NCBI GenBank assembly: GCA_018350325.1
Contig: JAEVLN010000004.1
Location: 2,480,001-2,544,000, forward strand
Length of the DNA: 64,000 nt
Source of the DNA: Globodera rostochiensis
Lineage: Eukaryota; Nematoda; Chromadorea; Rhabditida; Heteroderidae
Direction: 5' to 3'
Each line of letters begins with the position of its first letter. Within the stretch, counting starts at the first letter, position 1. The translations under genes were made by a program, and so were the position numbers. The notes below the pieces were generated by a model. It searched no databases. It was not told the origin of the DNA and was given only the letters and a program-made list of their open reading frames with translations. Positions 29,111 to 41,128 of the stretch are shown piece after piece.

Positions 29111-31355
29111 TGGACACAATTCGTTAAAGTCGTCGTAATCAAGCGCCCACACATAAGTGCCGGCCAGCCCATTTTGCCGAAGCCAATCCAACTTAATTAA
29201 ATTAAAAGAAAGTATTGCAAAACTTTGGACATTGTCCATCACTTTAAGCCGAATGCTTTGCTGGTCCTCGTAGCTGAACCATTGGTTTCCATTTGTTATT
29301 AAATAAGACGAATTGGTTTCCTCGTCAAAGAAATGTTGCGTTTTGCTGGACGCCAACATAACACAAATCTGTGGAAATTTCGGTCCATTCATTTTGTTTT
29401 TTGCGGTTATTTGGGGGGGGGGGGGGGGGTTCGGCACGGCACCCCCCGGCGGGAGGGGGGGGGGGAGTTCGGCGGCACGGCAGCAACCCCCGGCGGGAGG
29501 GGGGGGGGAGTTCGGCGGCACGGCAGCATCCCCCGGCGGGAGGGAGGAGTTCAGTTTTATTCCCCCGGAGGGGGGGGGGGAGTTCAGTGTATCCCTCGGG
29601 GGGGGGGGGGGGGGGGGGGGTGTCCCTCGGGGGACGTAGTCCCTTTTAACCACCGTTTTTTTAATTTCCAATATTGTGGAGTTTCTGTCATTCAATTTCA
29701 CCTCATAATATGCTGCAGCACCAGCGGACTTTGAATACCTCTGCGGCTTAGCGGCCGAACCCGGTGTGCCGGCGGCAATCTTTCGCTGTTTGGAGTCTTT
29801 CAAAGTCCATCCGCGGCCTTTTTGTGAAATTTAAATTGTTAATTCAATGCAAATTAACAGCAAAATGGTCACCAAAAATTGGTATGCCAATTACAATTTT
29901 CGCCGGAGGCATTCCGCCGCTAATCCAATAATTCACAGCGTCTGCCTTCAAATAAATCGCTGGTTTTAAACAGAGACATTTATTTATTCTCTAATTTAAA
30001 CAAAAAGCATTCATTTAGCCCACTGACCACGTTCCAATGCTTTTTGTTTTCGTCGCTTTCATTTTTAGGCCCAAACAACGGGGCGTTAAATCCGGTTTTT
30101 GGCTCCAACGATTCATCAAATTGAAAGTCGAAACCCTTCACCAAAACATAATCAACAAATCTGCCGGAGGGAATTAAATAAATTTAAGCAAATTAAAACT
30201 CTCTTAAAAAAATCACTCGGCAATTCCGGCAATATTATAACTGCGGTCGACGATCTGTCGTTTGCCTTCCACTTCGATGGTGATCAGAAGCCGTGCCCAA
30301 CCGACGCGACTTTCTTCGATTGCGGCCTCCAAAAGTTCCTTCGTTTTTTGTGGGAGGCATTTTTAATTTAATTGAAATTAAAAAATTGTAAATAAAATAA
30401 ATTCGCTTAAAACCAAAGACACACCTTTAAAAATATGTCGTAATTTTCTTTGTCACCTTCCGGATTGTCCCAATCGATGTCAATGCCATCAAAATCGAAC
30501 CTTCGCACCCACGAAATTGCGGTCGAAATGAAAGTGTGGCGATTCTCGGCACTTTTAAGTTTAATTTATTTTTAATTATTAAGAGATAGTAATTAGTGCT
30601 TTTTTAATGTTTTTTTTCAAAAATTATTAAAAGAATGTCATTTTATATGCAATGTTTAGACTCTCTCCACTACCTGCTGATCATCGCCTGGAACACTTTG
30701 TTTGGAAATGATCGACCTCCGAAGGACAAAACAGCCTTCAACCCGGGGTCATATTCCTAAAATGATTAATTAATATATTAAAATAAATAATGGAGCTTAT
30801 TTTCGGAAATAAACTCGCTTTGAGCGCAGTAAATCGCTCATAATATCCCCGCGGCTGTGCCGGCGGATTTGCAACGTCCGAAGGGTCATAAGCCCTGAAT
30901 AGAGAAAAGTATATTCTTTTAAAAAATGTTTTAATAATAAATTTAATTTAAATAAACAAGTTTTTAATATCCCATTGAATGTTTTAAGAGGACAATTTTT
31001 CATTCGAAAAACTTTACGCCAATACTTTCAAATTTAAATTAAAACGCCAAACTTAGCGGTAAAATCTTCGTTCATCCACCCGAAGGCGTAAAAGATGTGC
31101 GTGCACAGTCCGGGCACGTATTTCTCCGGCTCAAATTTTGCCTGCCCTTCCCTAAATATTGACCAACTGGCGTAGTAGCAGGCCCGCACATACTCCGCGG
31201 AGTTGACGTTGACCTCTTAACGACGGCACGGCATTAATTAATATAATATAATTTAAATTTGAATTCAAATAATTAATTTAATTTAAACCTAATAAAAATA
31301 TTGTCGTTGCGGCAACAAAAATTAATAAAATATTTGAAGTAACTTTTGGAGACAT
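29090..31355 (-). CDS. GH18 chitinase-like protein with Asp in place of the catalytic Glu
   Basis: Eleven exons in phase (31289-31355, 31053-31215, 30819-30894, 30674-30756, 30425-30551, 30217-30338, 30028-30160, 29873-29945, 29702-29817, 29243-29368, 29090-29191) give 395 residues. Features in order: hydrophobic signal ([16 protein letters not shown]); first strand ([18 protein letters not shown]); GH18 SxGG motif ([12 protein letters not shown]); active-site motif [36 protein letters not shown]; and the final [13 protein letters not shown]. The family motif is DxxDxDxE with the Glu as acid; here it reads DGIDIDWD. The protein may therefore bind chitin-like polymers without efficient hydrolysis. 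Intron 3 uses a GC donor (AAA/gcgagt). Intron 9 holds long G-runs. The start at 31355 is the first ATG with a signal sequence. Confidence 0.85.
29413..29636. repeat. Poly-G rich repeat tract in chitinase-like intron 9
   Basis: Units of gttcggcggcacggcagcaac and cccggcgggagg alternate with G-runs of 8-18 bases. They are open in several frames by composition, but bounded by a gtgaaa donor and a cag acceptor. Confidence 0.75.
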
Positions 31356-33081
31356 TTGAACAAAAAGTGAAGTGAAGATCACTGGTCAAAACAGAAGTTG
31401 AGCAAACTGTTGTGGGTCGGAGAAATGTTGACTAACAAAGATATGAAATGGGCTGATCTGTCAAGGACAAAATAAATAAATTAATTGGGGCGATCTGTCA
31501 AGGACAAAACGAATAAATTAATTGAGGCGACCTGTCAAAGACAAAACGCAGAAATAAATTGAGGCGCGATCGAAATCAAGTTGGGTGAGCTTCAGAAACA
31601 AAACGAAGAAATCATTGGGGCGATCTGTCAGAGACAAAACGCAGAAATCAATTGGGTCAATACATACGTCAGTCAGAGACAAAACGCGCGCGATCGAAAT
31701 CAATCATTTTAATGACCGATTTTTGTGTTTGTTTTTTTGCGATTTATTGATTATAATTTAAATTAATAATTAGATTTAAATACATTTTAAATCTTTTCTG
31801 TAGAAAATTACCTAAACGGGGACGGACGGACGGACGGACGGACATTTTATAGGTGCAAATAAAAAACAATAACAAATTTTTGCATCGATTCCCCCCGCCG
31901 AACATTTTTCTGCGTCCGACGCGCCCGTTAATAAAATAATTACGCTTTGTGTGCGTAACGTTTCTTTTCGGCAATCATTCGAATTAAAATATTAATTTGA
32001 ATTGACGCCGACGCAAATTATAAAAGTGAAAAAATTTGAATAAACTGAACGTAATTAGAGAATGCCAAGGAATTGAGGAAACAATTGTTGGAATAAATTG
32101 AATGTTTTAATATCGAATGTTTACTGTGCGGCACGGATCCGTCCGCCCCCGTCCCGTCCGTACTCGGCACGGATCCGTCCGCCCCCGTCCCGTCCGTACT
32201 CGGCACGGATCCGTCCACCCCCGTCCCGTCCGTACTCGGCACGGATCCGTCCGCCCCCGTCCCGTCCGTACTCGGCACGGATCCGTCCGCCCCCGTCCCG
32301 TCCGTACTCGGCACGGATCCGTCCGCCCCCGTCCCGTCCGTACTCGGCACGGAACCGTCCGCCCGTCCGCCCGTGCCTTACCACCACAACGGGATGAAGC
32401 TTTAATAACGGTAAATGCTTTATGGGCGGGATCTTCAAAGCGTTTGTCAGGCGCTGATGGAGTCTGTTTAGTTAAATTAAAACACTTTTCGCTGAATTTT
32501 GAAATAATCCGCGCCCTGGGGGAGGAACGACAATAAACTTCCATTAACCATTACTAAGGCAAACAAATAAATACCCCCAAAAACTCAAAAAGTGGCCACT
32601 AAATGCTCAAAAATGAGAATTTTTTACTCTTTTAAACCGTATTATTTATAATTGTTGAACTATCGAAATTTGTCACCAAAAAATAATTGTTTATTTATTT
32701 GCTTTCACGATCGTCGTTTACACAAGAATTGGACGACAACAAATTCCTTTTTTATGTTTCCGTCTCCCAAATTTATCGCTTTAATTCTATCGAATTTTGG
32801 GCATTTTGTGGGGAAAAGATTTAAATAAATTATGAAATTAAATTTCCTTTTTATTTAAATTATTAATTTTCCGATCGATAAGCAATAAATAGGAAATAAC
32901 TTAAATTGTTTTTTCAATTAATTTTTGAGCATTTAACTTTTGTTAATTTATTATTTATTTCATGTCGTCGAAAGTCAACATATGCCAAAGTAATTTGTTT
33001 CTATGCTTCATCATCTTCACCAAAGTTCGCAATTAAAAATATATAATATTTATTTTCATTATATTTTCCTTATTAAAGTGA
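31356..33081. other. Intergenic with degenerate repeats
   Basis: From 31,440 to 31,700 a degenerate unit of about 50 bp recurs (gatctgtcaaggacaaaac core, 5 copies), followed by a gacg microsatellite near 31,820. The 36-bp minisatellite at 32,130-32,365 is listed separately. From 32,560 to 33,060 it is AT-rich. A short hydrophobic frame at 32,962 (MSSKVNICQSNLFLCFIIF) may be the signal-peptide exon of the kinase downstream, but the splice phase does not fit cleanly. Confidence 0.55.
32130..32365. repeat. 36-bp GC-rich minisatellite, about 6.5 units
   Basis: The unit cggcacggatccgtccgccc plus ccgtcccgtccgtact repeats with one or two substitutions. Because 36 is divisible by three, frames stay open on both strands, which explains the long low-complexity frames without implying a gene. 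Confidence 0.9.
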
Positions 33082-33144
33082 TTGGTGTTTATTCCATTTT
33101 ATGTTTTGTCTGATCCCAACTGTCCCCCGTCGCCCCCGTCCACA

Positions 33145-36100
33145 ATGATGGAACCGTCAAAAGTTGTGCAACAATTGTTCGACGCCGAGCGGCCAAAACG
33201 GCCTGGCCAAAGCTATCAATTCTGGGCCGATCGCTTTTTGGGCCAATTAAGCATTTTGTATCCGTGGTAATTAGACTGACAATTAAGCATTTTGTATCCG
33301 TGGTAATTAGACTGACAATTAAGCATTTTGTATCCGTGGTAATTAGACTGACAATTAAGCATTTTGTATCCGTGGTAATTAGACTGACAATTAAGCATTT
33401 TGTATCCGTGGTAATTAGACTGACAATTAAGCATTTTGTATCCGTGGTAATTAGACTGACAATTAAGCATTTTGTATCCGTGGTAATTAGACTGACAATT
33501 AAGCATTTTGTATCCGTGGTAATTAGACTGACAATTAAGCATTTTGTATCCGTGGTAATTAGACTGACAATTAAGCATTTTGTATCCGTGGTAATTAGAC
33601 TGACAATTAAGCATTTTGTATCCGTGGTAATTAGAGACTTTGTCTCCATAATTTGTGATTCAATAATCAATCATTTAGGCATCGCTTTTTGATCGTTGTC
33701 GGTGAGACAAACGCCGGCAACACAGCGGTAAATGTGCAAAATGGAGCTTTTCTGACAACGCCGGGCGAGTAAGCATTTCAAAATTATGCTTAAAAAGTAA
33801 TTATATAAATCATTTTTACTTTTTATGTCCCCAATGCAAGTGTCCATTTACATGACATTCGCGGCACAACAATTTGAAGGCACAATCGAATGCTACGGGA
33901 ACATAACCGACAAATTCCAAACGTAATCCCAAAAAACGCATTTTAAATTGCTTAATATACAAAATGCCATTTAAATTGCTTAATATACAAAATGCCACTT
34001 AAATTGCTTAATATACAAAATGCCATTTAAATTGCTTAATATACAAAATGCCATTTAAATTGCTTAATATACAAAATGCCATTTAAATTGCTTAATATAC
34101 AAAATGCCATTTAAATTGCTTAATATACAAAATGCCATTTAAATTGCTTAATATACAAAATGCCATTTAAATTGCTTAATATACAAAATGCCATTTAAAT
34201 TGCTTAATATACAAAATGCCAATTAATTCCCTTGCACCAGTTGCAATCCGTCCACTAGTGCAATCGTGGACTACATTGGCGACGTGTGCGGCTCCAAAAG
34301 GTACAACAAAGAATCGGTGGGCATTCGCGGGGTAATTCGGGACGACGACGGCACGCTCGGCATGGCATGGACGCTGCCGGATGTTGCCGTCAAACGCGAG
34401 CTGTTCACTTTCACGTGCCATGTCGGGGCGCGGGATGAACAACGGAAATGGCACGTGTTCATCGCACTCTTCCAACGAATGTGCCGAAACATTTTTTAAT
34501 AATAATTTGTGCTTTTCTTCAACCAATTTTTTGGCGCAGGAACATAACAGCGAATTTTGTGAGAGGTTTGGAGCGGCTTTACCCCAAAGGCACCGCCAAT
34601 TATTCGGCATCGAATTGTCTGGTGCCGTTAATTGAGAACAATGAAAACGAACAAAAACAACAAAACGGCACTTTTGTGGCAATTTTGGCCGTTGCCTTGG
34701 CCCTGAACGTTGTTCTGATGGTTATAATGTGGGCGGCAATTCTTTAAATTTGGCTAACCACAAAATTTGTTTGTTCAGTTTAATTGGGTCACTTTTATTG
34801 TACAAATTAGTGAACAGAATCCGTCAGAGAGGAAGCTTTGGATTTTATTTCAAAGGTAAGCAATTTGTTTGTTTGTTTTGTTAATTCATTTATTTATTTG
34901 AATTTAAATTCATTTCCATTCATTCGTTCGTTCGATTTTTATTTTTTTGAAAAGCTTTGATCAATCGAAAGTTGGTGGGATAATCCGCGGGCTAAATTCG
35001 TGGCTTTCGGCCATCGGAGTAAACATTTGTTTGTTTTCATTTAATTTACTTCCAACGGATTTTCCGCGAATAATCCGCTGGGCTAATTTGGACTGAATTT
35101 TTGAAAGTGGACGAAACGAATTTGAATGGATTTGCGGCAGATTTTTTCGGATATTTAAAATTCATTTCCGTTCCCTTTATTTATTATGAATAAAGATTAT
35201 TCAAATTTAAGCATTAATTAATTGTTTTGTTTTGTTTAGCCGGATGGCTTTTTGTCCCAAAATTGGCCAAAAATGAGTTGAACAATACGCTGATCGATAT
35301 CGAACATTTGATTTACTCAGGTTGTCTGTGTGTTTCGGAGACAATAAAATCTCTGTTTTTTGAATTTTACCATTAGGCCCCAACTCGCGCGTTTACTTCG
35401 CCCGCTACCGTTTCTCTCCCACGGCATACCGTAGTGTGGTTGCAAAAGTGCCGTCTTGCGACGCTTTCCACCTGAGCAACATCGTTGGCGAGACGCGCAT
35501 CAACGCGCAGTTGCGGCACCCGCGGGTGGTGGAGTACGTCGGCTTCTACCGGGACGCTTTCGACGACGTGCGCATCGTCAGCGAGTTCATGGCAGGCGGC
35601 GATCTGCACTCGTTCCTCGTGGACAAGCAAAATGTGCGATCAATCCAATACTCTGATCACTGATCTGGTTCGAAGTAGTTCCTTTGCAATAAGTGATCAG
35701 TATGAAATATTTCGGATTACTAAACTACCAGGACATGCCCCTTAAGCAATGTTCTCAGATCAGTCAGCGGATTCAACCAAAAAAATAAAACATTTTTAGA
35801 AAATAAACGTTGGGCACCTTTTCAACTTTATCGGCCAAATTGCTGAAGGTATGGAATATTTGATCAGCAAACGGATCATTCACCGCGATTTGGCTGCTCG
35901 AAATTGCATGTTTGTTAAAATATTGGAAAATTTTTATAAAATTAAAAAAGGGCAGGTTAAACGAGGAGGGAACGTCAATTAAAATTGCGGACTTTGGACT
36001 AAGCCGGCATTTCAACGCGGATGCCAATTACACCAGTTCAAGCCCCGTCAGACTGCCGCTTCGGTGGATGGCACTCGAATGCTTTGATGAAAACGGCGAA

Positions 36101-36769
36101 ATTTTGCACCACTGCAAGGCAATACACTTTTTGGGTGGTTTTTGCGCAAGAGATTTGTCTGAAAAATCAAATTTGGTCCAAATTGGTTTCATTTGGCATA
36201 TGCCCCAAAGGTTAAAATGTGGCATTTTGTTTCTCTCTCCGCCTGTTTTTTTAATATACAGATAATTCGGATTTTTTAAACAGTTCAATGAGAAAACGGA
36301 CGTTTGGTCATTTGGTGTCGTTGTGTGGGAATGCTTCGCCCGGGGCGCCCAACCGTACGGGTCGGACGACTTTCAGAAAGTGATCGCCGACCTGAAGAGG
36401 CAATTGGCCATTGATCAAGACAAACGATACGTTGATCAAGACAAACTGTACGGCGGAGACTTCCGTTTGGGATGCCCCGAGAAATGCCCTCAAATGCTCT
36501 AGTAAATGTTAGAGGATTCCTTTTTTTTGAAAGGGTTTTTCTGAATTGTAATTTTTACAAAAGGTTTAATATCTTTAAAATATTTTAATCTTTCCATTTT
36601 TTGATCGTTTAATTTGAAAATTTGTTTCAGCGATCAGCTAATGTTGAAGTGTTGGGCGGATCGACAACAGATGAGGCCGGCCTTTAGCATCGTTCGAGCA
36701 AAACTGGACGAAATATTTGACGGAATCATTGGCATTTATCCAGACACTTTCATCCAAATTGTCAAATGA
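33145..36769 (+). CDS. Receptor-type tyrosine kinase, KIN-15/16-like, copy 2
   Basis: Twelve exons are traced: up to 33266, 33679-33701, 33841-33922, 34241-34480, 34540-34728, 34779-34855, 35240-35320, 35377-35633, 35800-35909, 35956-36118, 36284-36501 and 36631-36769. The ectodomain has [15 protein letters not shown] and [22 protein letters not shown] segment ([18 protein letters not shown]) crosses into [14 protein letters not shown]. The kinase carries [50 protein letters not shown] and [20 protein letters not shown]. As in copy 1 the ATP loop is GPNSRVYFA. The intron after TGCAAG at 36118 uses a GC donor. The start codon is unresolved; MMEPSK at 33145 lacks a signal peptide. Confidence 0.8.
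33240..33640 (+). repeat. 36-bp tandem array carrying an exon end and its 5' splice site, about 11 units
   Basis: The unit gacaattaagcattttgtat plus ccgtggtaattagact repeats with perfect regularity. The first copy overlaps the coding QLSILYPW exon end and the donor TG/gtaatt. Every later copy repeats that junction. Confidence 0.9.
33938..34222 (+). repeat. 28-bp AT-rich intronic tandem array, about 10 units
   Basis: The unit tttaaattgcttaatataca plus aaatgcca is repeated about ten times in the intron between kinase exons 3 and 4. Confidence 0.9.
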
Positions 36770-36914
36770 TTTGAAAGTGAGCAAATTATTTGCACAATCC
36801 AATTACAAAAACATCTGAAAGATCGAGAAAATCATTGCACAATAAATTATGGGCAAAATGTTGAGCAAATTTGTTTGTGTTTAAGACACCGCCGGACGGG
36901 TCGGCCGGCGGTGT

Positions 36915-38877
36915 TCAGACTCTGTGCGTTGTGACCGCCTCGAACTGTCTGAGCTCCGTGAAGTCCTTCATGGCAATGTGCCCATTTCTGCACATAATTA
37001 TTAAATTATTGATCGACGAATTAATTGATTGGTGGACAAAACTTGCCGATCGGATATCCATCGGCCGTTCATGCCGGGAATTCGCGCTGTTGGCTTCCCC
37101 CAGCTATAAAAACAAAACATTGAAAATGCCAATAAACGCGCGCATTACATTAGACTTTTGTAGAGCAAAACTTCGTCCATATCCGACCTAAAGAAATAAA
37201 AATAAAATTAAAATAAAAAGCATTTAAAAGTGTGACCAAAACGCAAAAACATAGTCCGCCTCGCGGTTCGGGTCTCTGTTCAGCTTCTCCAAGAAGGCGG
37301 AATAGTTCGTCTGTTCACACGGCGTTTGGGTGTAGCCACACAGCAGTTGATCATCACAAGAATAGCCCGGGTATAAGCCCTAATTATTATTTTATTTATT
37401 TTAAATAATTATTATTTTATTATATAAATAAATTTAAGGAAATTCCTTCAATTTTCTCACTCACGTCAAGAGCATTGCACCAGGCGGGCACTGTCTGCGC
37501 TAATTGGCACATGCAAAGCCCGTAATTCGGTCCGGCAATTCCTGAACAATTAAGTGGCCAAAAATTGAGTGATTTGATAGCAAATAAAATTGCCCAGAAA
37601 TGTGTCGATTCGATCGGACAACGGCCGCCCTAAATTATTAAACATTATGGAGCACTCTGAAAGGTGCCGGCGCTGAACTGCTTGCCAATGTGTGCCATCA
37701 CCGCCGCACTTACCAAGTGAACAGTTTCCGTCCGTTGCGATCAGTTCGCCCCCTTTGATCGCCTTTCGTGCCAACACCACGCCCACCGAGTGCGCAATGA
37801 TGTCAACTTTTGGTGCCGCTGTGTAGGCGAGCACCGCCTCCAGAAAACGTCTGAAAGCCAATGAAATTACAAATTAAATTATAATTGTACAACAACAACC
37901 TCAGGTTGACAAGGTAAGAACATGTGTGCATGGTGGCATAACCATCTGCAATTTATTGATCACATTTTAAGGCAAAAAGGCTTCTTCCGGAATAAGTTTT
38001 AAATTACTTTTGGGGGACTAATTAATGTCTCAGTTTAAATACGCTTATGTTTGTTGGACTGTTGCTTTACCGAGAATGTTTCCCGTGCCCCAAGTGTCGC
38101 CCCAAGTCGTGGCATAAAGTTCAGCACTCGAATACTTCAAATTTGGGAATTACGACTTTTAAATAACAAAAAGGCCAATGCATTCGTTCGTTCACACCTT
38201 TTGCTCGACGAAGTATTGAATGGCACGACTAAAACCTGCAAATTTTTGAATTTGATTTTCTTTCGAAGTTCGGCACGGCACCTGTCGCTTGTGGTGCCTG
38301 CGTGTGCAGTGCGGCATCGCCCTGTTAATATACAATTAATGCGCATTTTCTTTTATGTAATATATAATTATGCCATTTTCATAATTCATTTAGGAGTTAG
38401 CGAAAAAGGCCACCGATTGTATGTAACAAAAAAGAATCAAATTTTTGTTTTTATTTTCGGTTTTTTGTGCAATAAATTCGGTGGACACCAAATGGCACTG
38501 CATTACTCACCGTTCCATGCACAAAAATCACCGGCTCCTTCGTTATCTTAAATTTGTTAAAGGTTAGAAATTAAATGTGCAACGAACAAAGAAGCATTAA
38601 TTAATCGTTAATTGGGGTAATTCATAATGAGAATAATGAGGACTTGGCCCGATTGGACCTGTTGGGCCGCGGTGAGTTTGCCGCCGTAACTGCCGCTTGG
38701 CCCAATGTCGGGCCGATCGAACGCGTCGCCTTCGTAACCATTGGAGACCAACCAATTGAGGAAGTGATCGGTCAGCGGCCCCAGCGGCGACTGGCCGTCG
38801 GTGGCACGGACCAGAAACAGCAAAATGAACAGCACCGGAACCGTGCAAAAGTTCATTTGTTGCACAACTTCATTCAA
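36915..38877 (-). CDS. Secreted lipase, EstA/Lipase_2 family
   Basis: An alpha/beta hydrolase expected to cleave ester lipids outside the cell. The signal peptide is [20 protein letters not shown] (Met at 38856, with an earlier in-frame Met at 38877), followed by [20 protein letters not shown]. Later exons give PVIFVHGT (oxyanion region), [43 protein letters not shown], the nucleophile elbow [20 protein letters not shown], then [26 protein letters not shown] and [14 protein letters not shown]. The tail [19 protein letters not shown] stops at 36915. These blocks occur in order in nematode lips-type lipases. The GxSxG position reads A-H-S-V-G with Ser kept. Exon edges in the 37.1-37.6 kb part are approximate. 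Confidence 0.85.
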
Positions 38878-41060
38878 GCGAATTCAAATGGAAATGGAAA
38901 AAATGGTCAATTATCGGACTGATAGAAAATTATGTAAAGTGAAAAAGATATTTTTAATAATAAAAAAAAAGAGTTTATGTCGATACAGAATCAAAAAATG
39001 GTTGATCACTGATCAACCGTTGACGGCCTGTGTTTATGTGCTCGCTCTGATCAATGTTGATTGAGGATGAGCCAGCCGATCGGCTGGCGATGATCGGAGG
39101 ATCTTTGGATTTCCCCCCGGAGGCGACGTCGTCGCGGCTTTCGCGTAATTAGCGTCCGCAAAAAAAAGATGTGCCTTTTGGTCGGTGCGAAGGCGAGAGT
39201 TTGGGTCGGAACCGGTTTGTTGAGCCCGACTTGCCCGTTATGTTGTGGAATATCCAAATTTGCGCAAATCGAAAATGGCGGGGGGGGGGGGGGAATTGAT
39301 CGAATGCAATATAAACGATGACTATCCAACCGCCAATTAAACTGGCACTTTTATTCCGTCCAATTCTTTTTTGGCACTTTCCAAGGGCTTCGAATTCTCA
39401 AGTTTTACTAATTGCTTTTATTTTTAATTAATTAAGGAATTTAAAAACAAAAAAGCAAGGCATTTTTTCATAAGGGCCATTATCTTTTCGGAATATATTT
39501 TGGGGCCAATTATTAATAAATTTATATGAAAACGCAAAGTTCACTATTTCACAATTTAATATTTATAATAATTATAAACGGATAAATACGAAAAAATAAA
39601 AAACGATTATTAAAATAAATAGCAACAACAAAAAAAAACGCCAAAATGTTTACCATTTTTCATTTCATTTTTCAGCGTTCAACCTCTCCGATCGGACGAC
39701 TCTCGAACCAGAAAATATCAAAAAATGTCCTTCAAAACGCCACGATTGTAATCTGTCAACCAAGTCGATTATTTTGCGTCAATTGCCCTAAAGGCCAAAG
39801 AAATATACACACAAAAAGAGAAAGAAGGAACTTTGGTCTGTCCTCCTCCAACTCCAAAACATCACAGCACCAGCAGCAACACAACCAGCAGCCTTTGCCG
39901 TCGCCGTTCATGTCATAGCCAATCAATCAAATTGCAGAAGATAAATTCATTGCCTTGCAAAGAATTGAAAGAATCGAAATTTAAAAAATGTGAAAATGGC
40001 AAAGCTCAATGAGCTCCTCAATCTGCTCTGATTTGTGAGCACCAAACGAACAGATCGGAATGGGGCGGTTGAGCAGGGAAAATAGACAAAACGGCAAATG
40101 TAGAAAAAATGATATTAAAAGCGGATCAAAATAAGCAAAAAGTACCCATAAATCCCTCCCTCCCCCCCCCCCCCGAAAAATGCTGTCATCGTCCTCACTC
40201 ACCACTTTGGCGCCACTGTGCTGTTCTCCTCGGCACACGATGCCCGGGGGCATTAAGCATTACAAAAAGAAGAAGAAGCATTGGTACAAATTATGGAGTG
40301 AATGCATTTTAAGGGATTTACCGTTTTTGGTTTGGTTTGGAATGCGCGAATAAAGTGGACGGACAATTAAGCCGGAAGGAAAGTTTTTGGTCCATCTTTC
40401 CCGCAAATTTGCCCTGAATTATCTGCGCTTGCGAAAAGTTCTGTGAGAAGGGCACTGATAAATGTTTAAAAAGCTTTTTTTTAATAATTCAAATAGAAAA
40501 ATGGCGTGGCTAACTCATCAATAAAATTTTGAAAACATTTTTAATTCGATATTTATTTTTAAAGAAATTTTGCTTCGCTGCAATTGAAAAGGCGAATAAA
40601 CAATAATTCAAAAAATAGGTAAATTAAATTATTAATCTCTTTTTTGTCTTTAAACGAGAATAAAACCAAAACTAATTTAGAAATATTTCGTTAATAATTT
40701 TGATGAATAACCTTTCTTTTTTATTTAATTGATTCAAAAACATTATTTTTTTCTTGTAAAATGCGCCGTTTGGGAAACCTGTCCCCCCTCCCCTCCCCCA
40801 AATAATAGCTGCATTTTGCATTTGCCTCCCAATTCACCCAATTTTTGTGTTGCGTATCAAAGAAAAAACCCGAAAATTAATTCACAAATTATCAATTCAT
40901 CAATCAAAAACATTTTGCGAAGACTTTTTTTGTTCATTAAATTTAAGCAAAATTTTTCCTTGAAATGTTTTTTTTCTTGCGCTGGTCCCATTTTGGCGCG
41001 GAATGGGCGGCCTCTGTCAATTTTGTTGCTTAAAAAATTGGGCGGGTCGCTGCGCAATTT
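38878..41060. other. Intergenic
   Basis: Mostly AT-rich. A G-run lies near 39,280 and a C-run near 40,165. Frames at 39,646-39,918 (plus) and 39,981-40,253 (minus) show no recognisable domain or splice support. Confidence 0.5.
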
Positions 41061-41066
41061 TGTGGG

Positions 41067-41074
41067 TATATAAA
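41067..41074 (+). promoter_or_regulatory. TATA box of the C-type lectin gene
   Basis: tatataaa lies 55-62 bp upstream of the start codon, preceded by GC-rich sequence. This is a well-placed core promoter for a strongly expressed secreted gene. Confidence 0.7.
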
Positions 41075-41128
41075 GCGGGCCAAACCCAACAAAATTCACC
41101 CAACTCGGCCAATCCGTCCGCCCCAAAA

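Noticed and set aside
32098..32544. Frames of 100-145 codons with PPPSRPYS or GRDGGGR repeats
   Set aside because: They are produced by the 36-bp minisatellite on both strands; no start, splice or flank support.
40207..40245. Similarity to the lectin signal-peptide coding sequence
   Set aside because: The stretch resembles ttggccattgtgctgctctc but is short, frame-shifted and without flanking lectin exons; chance is likely.
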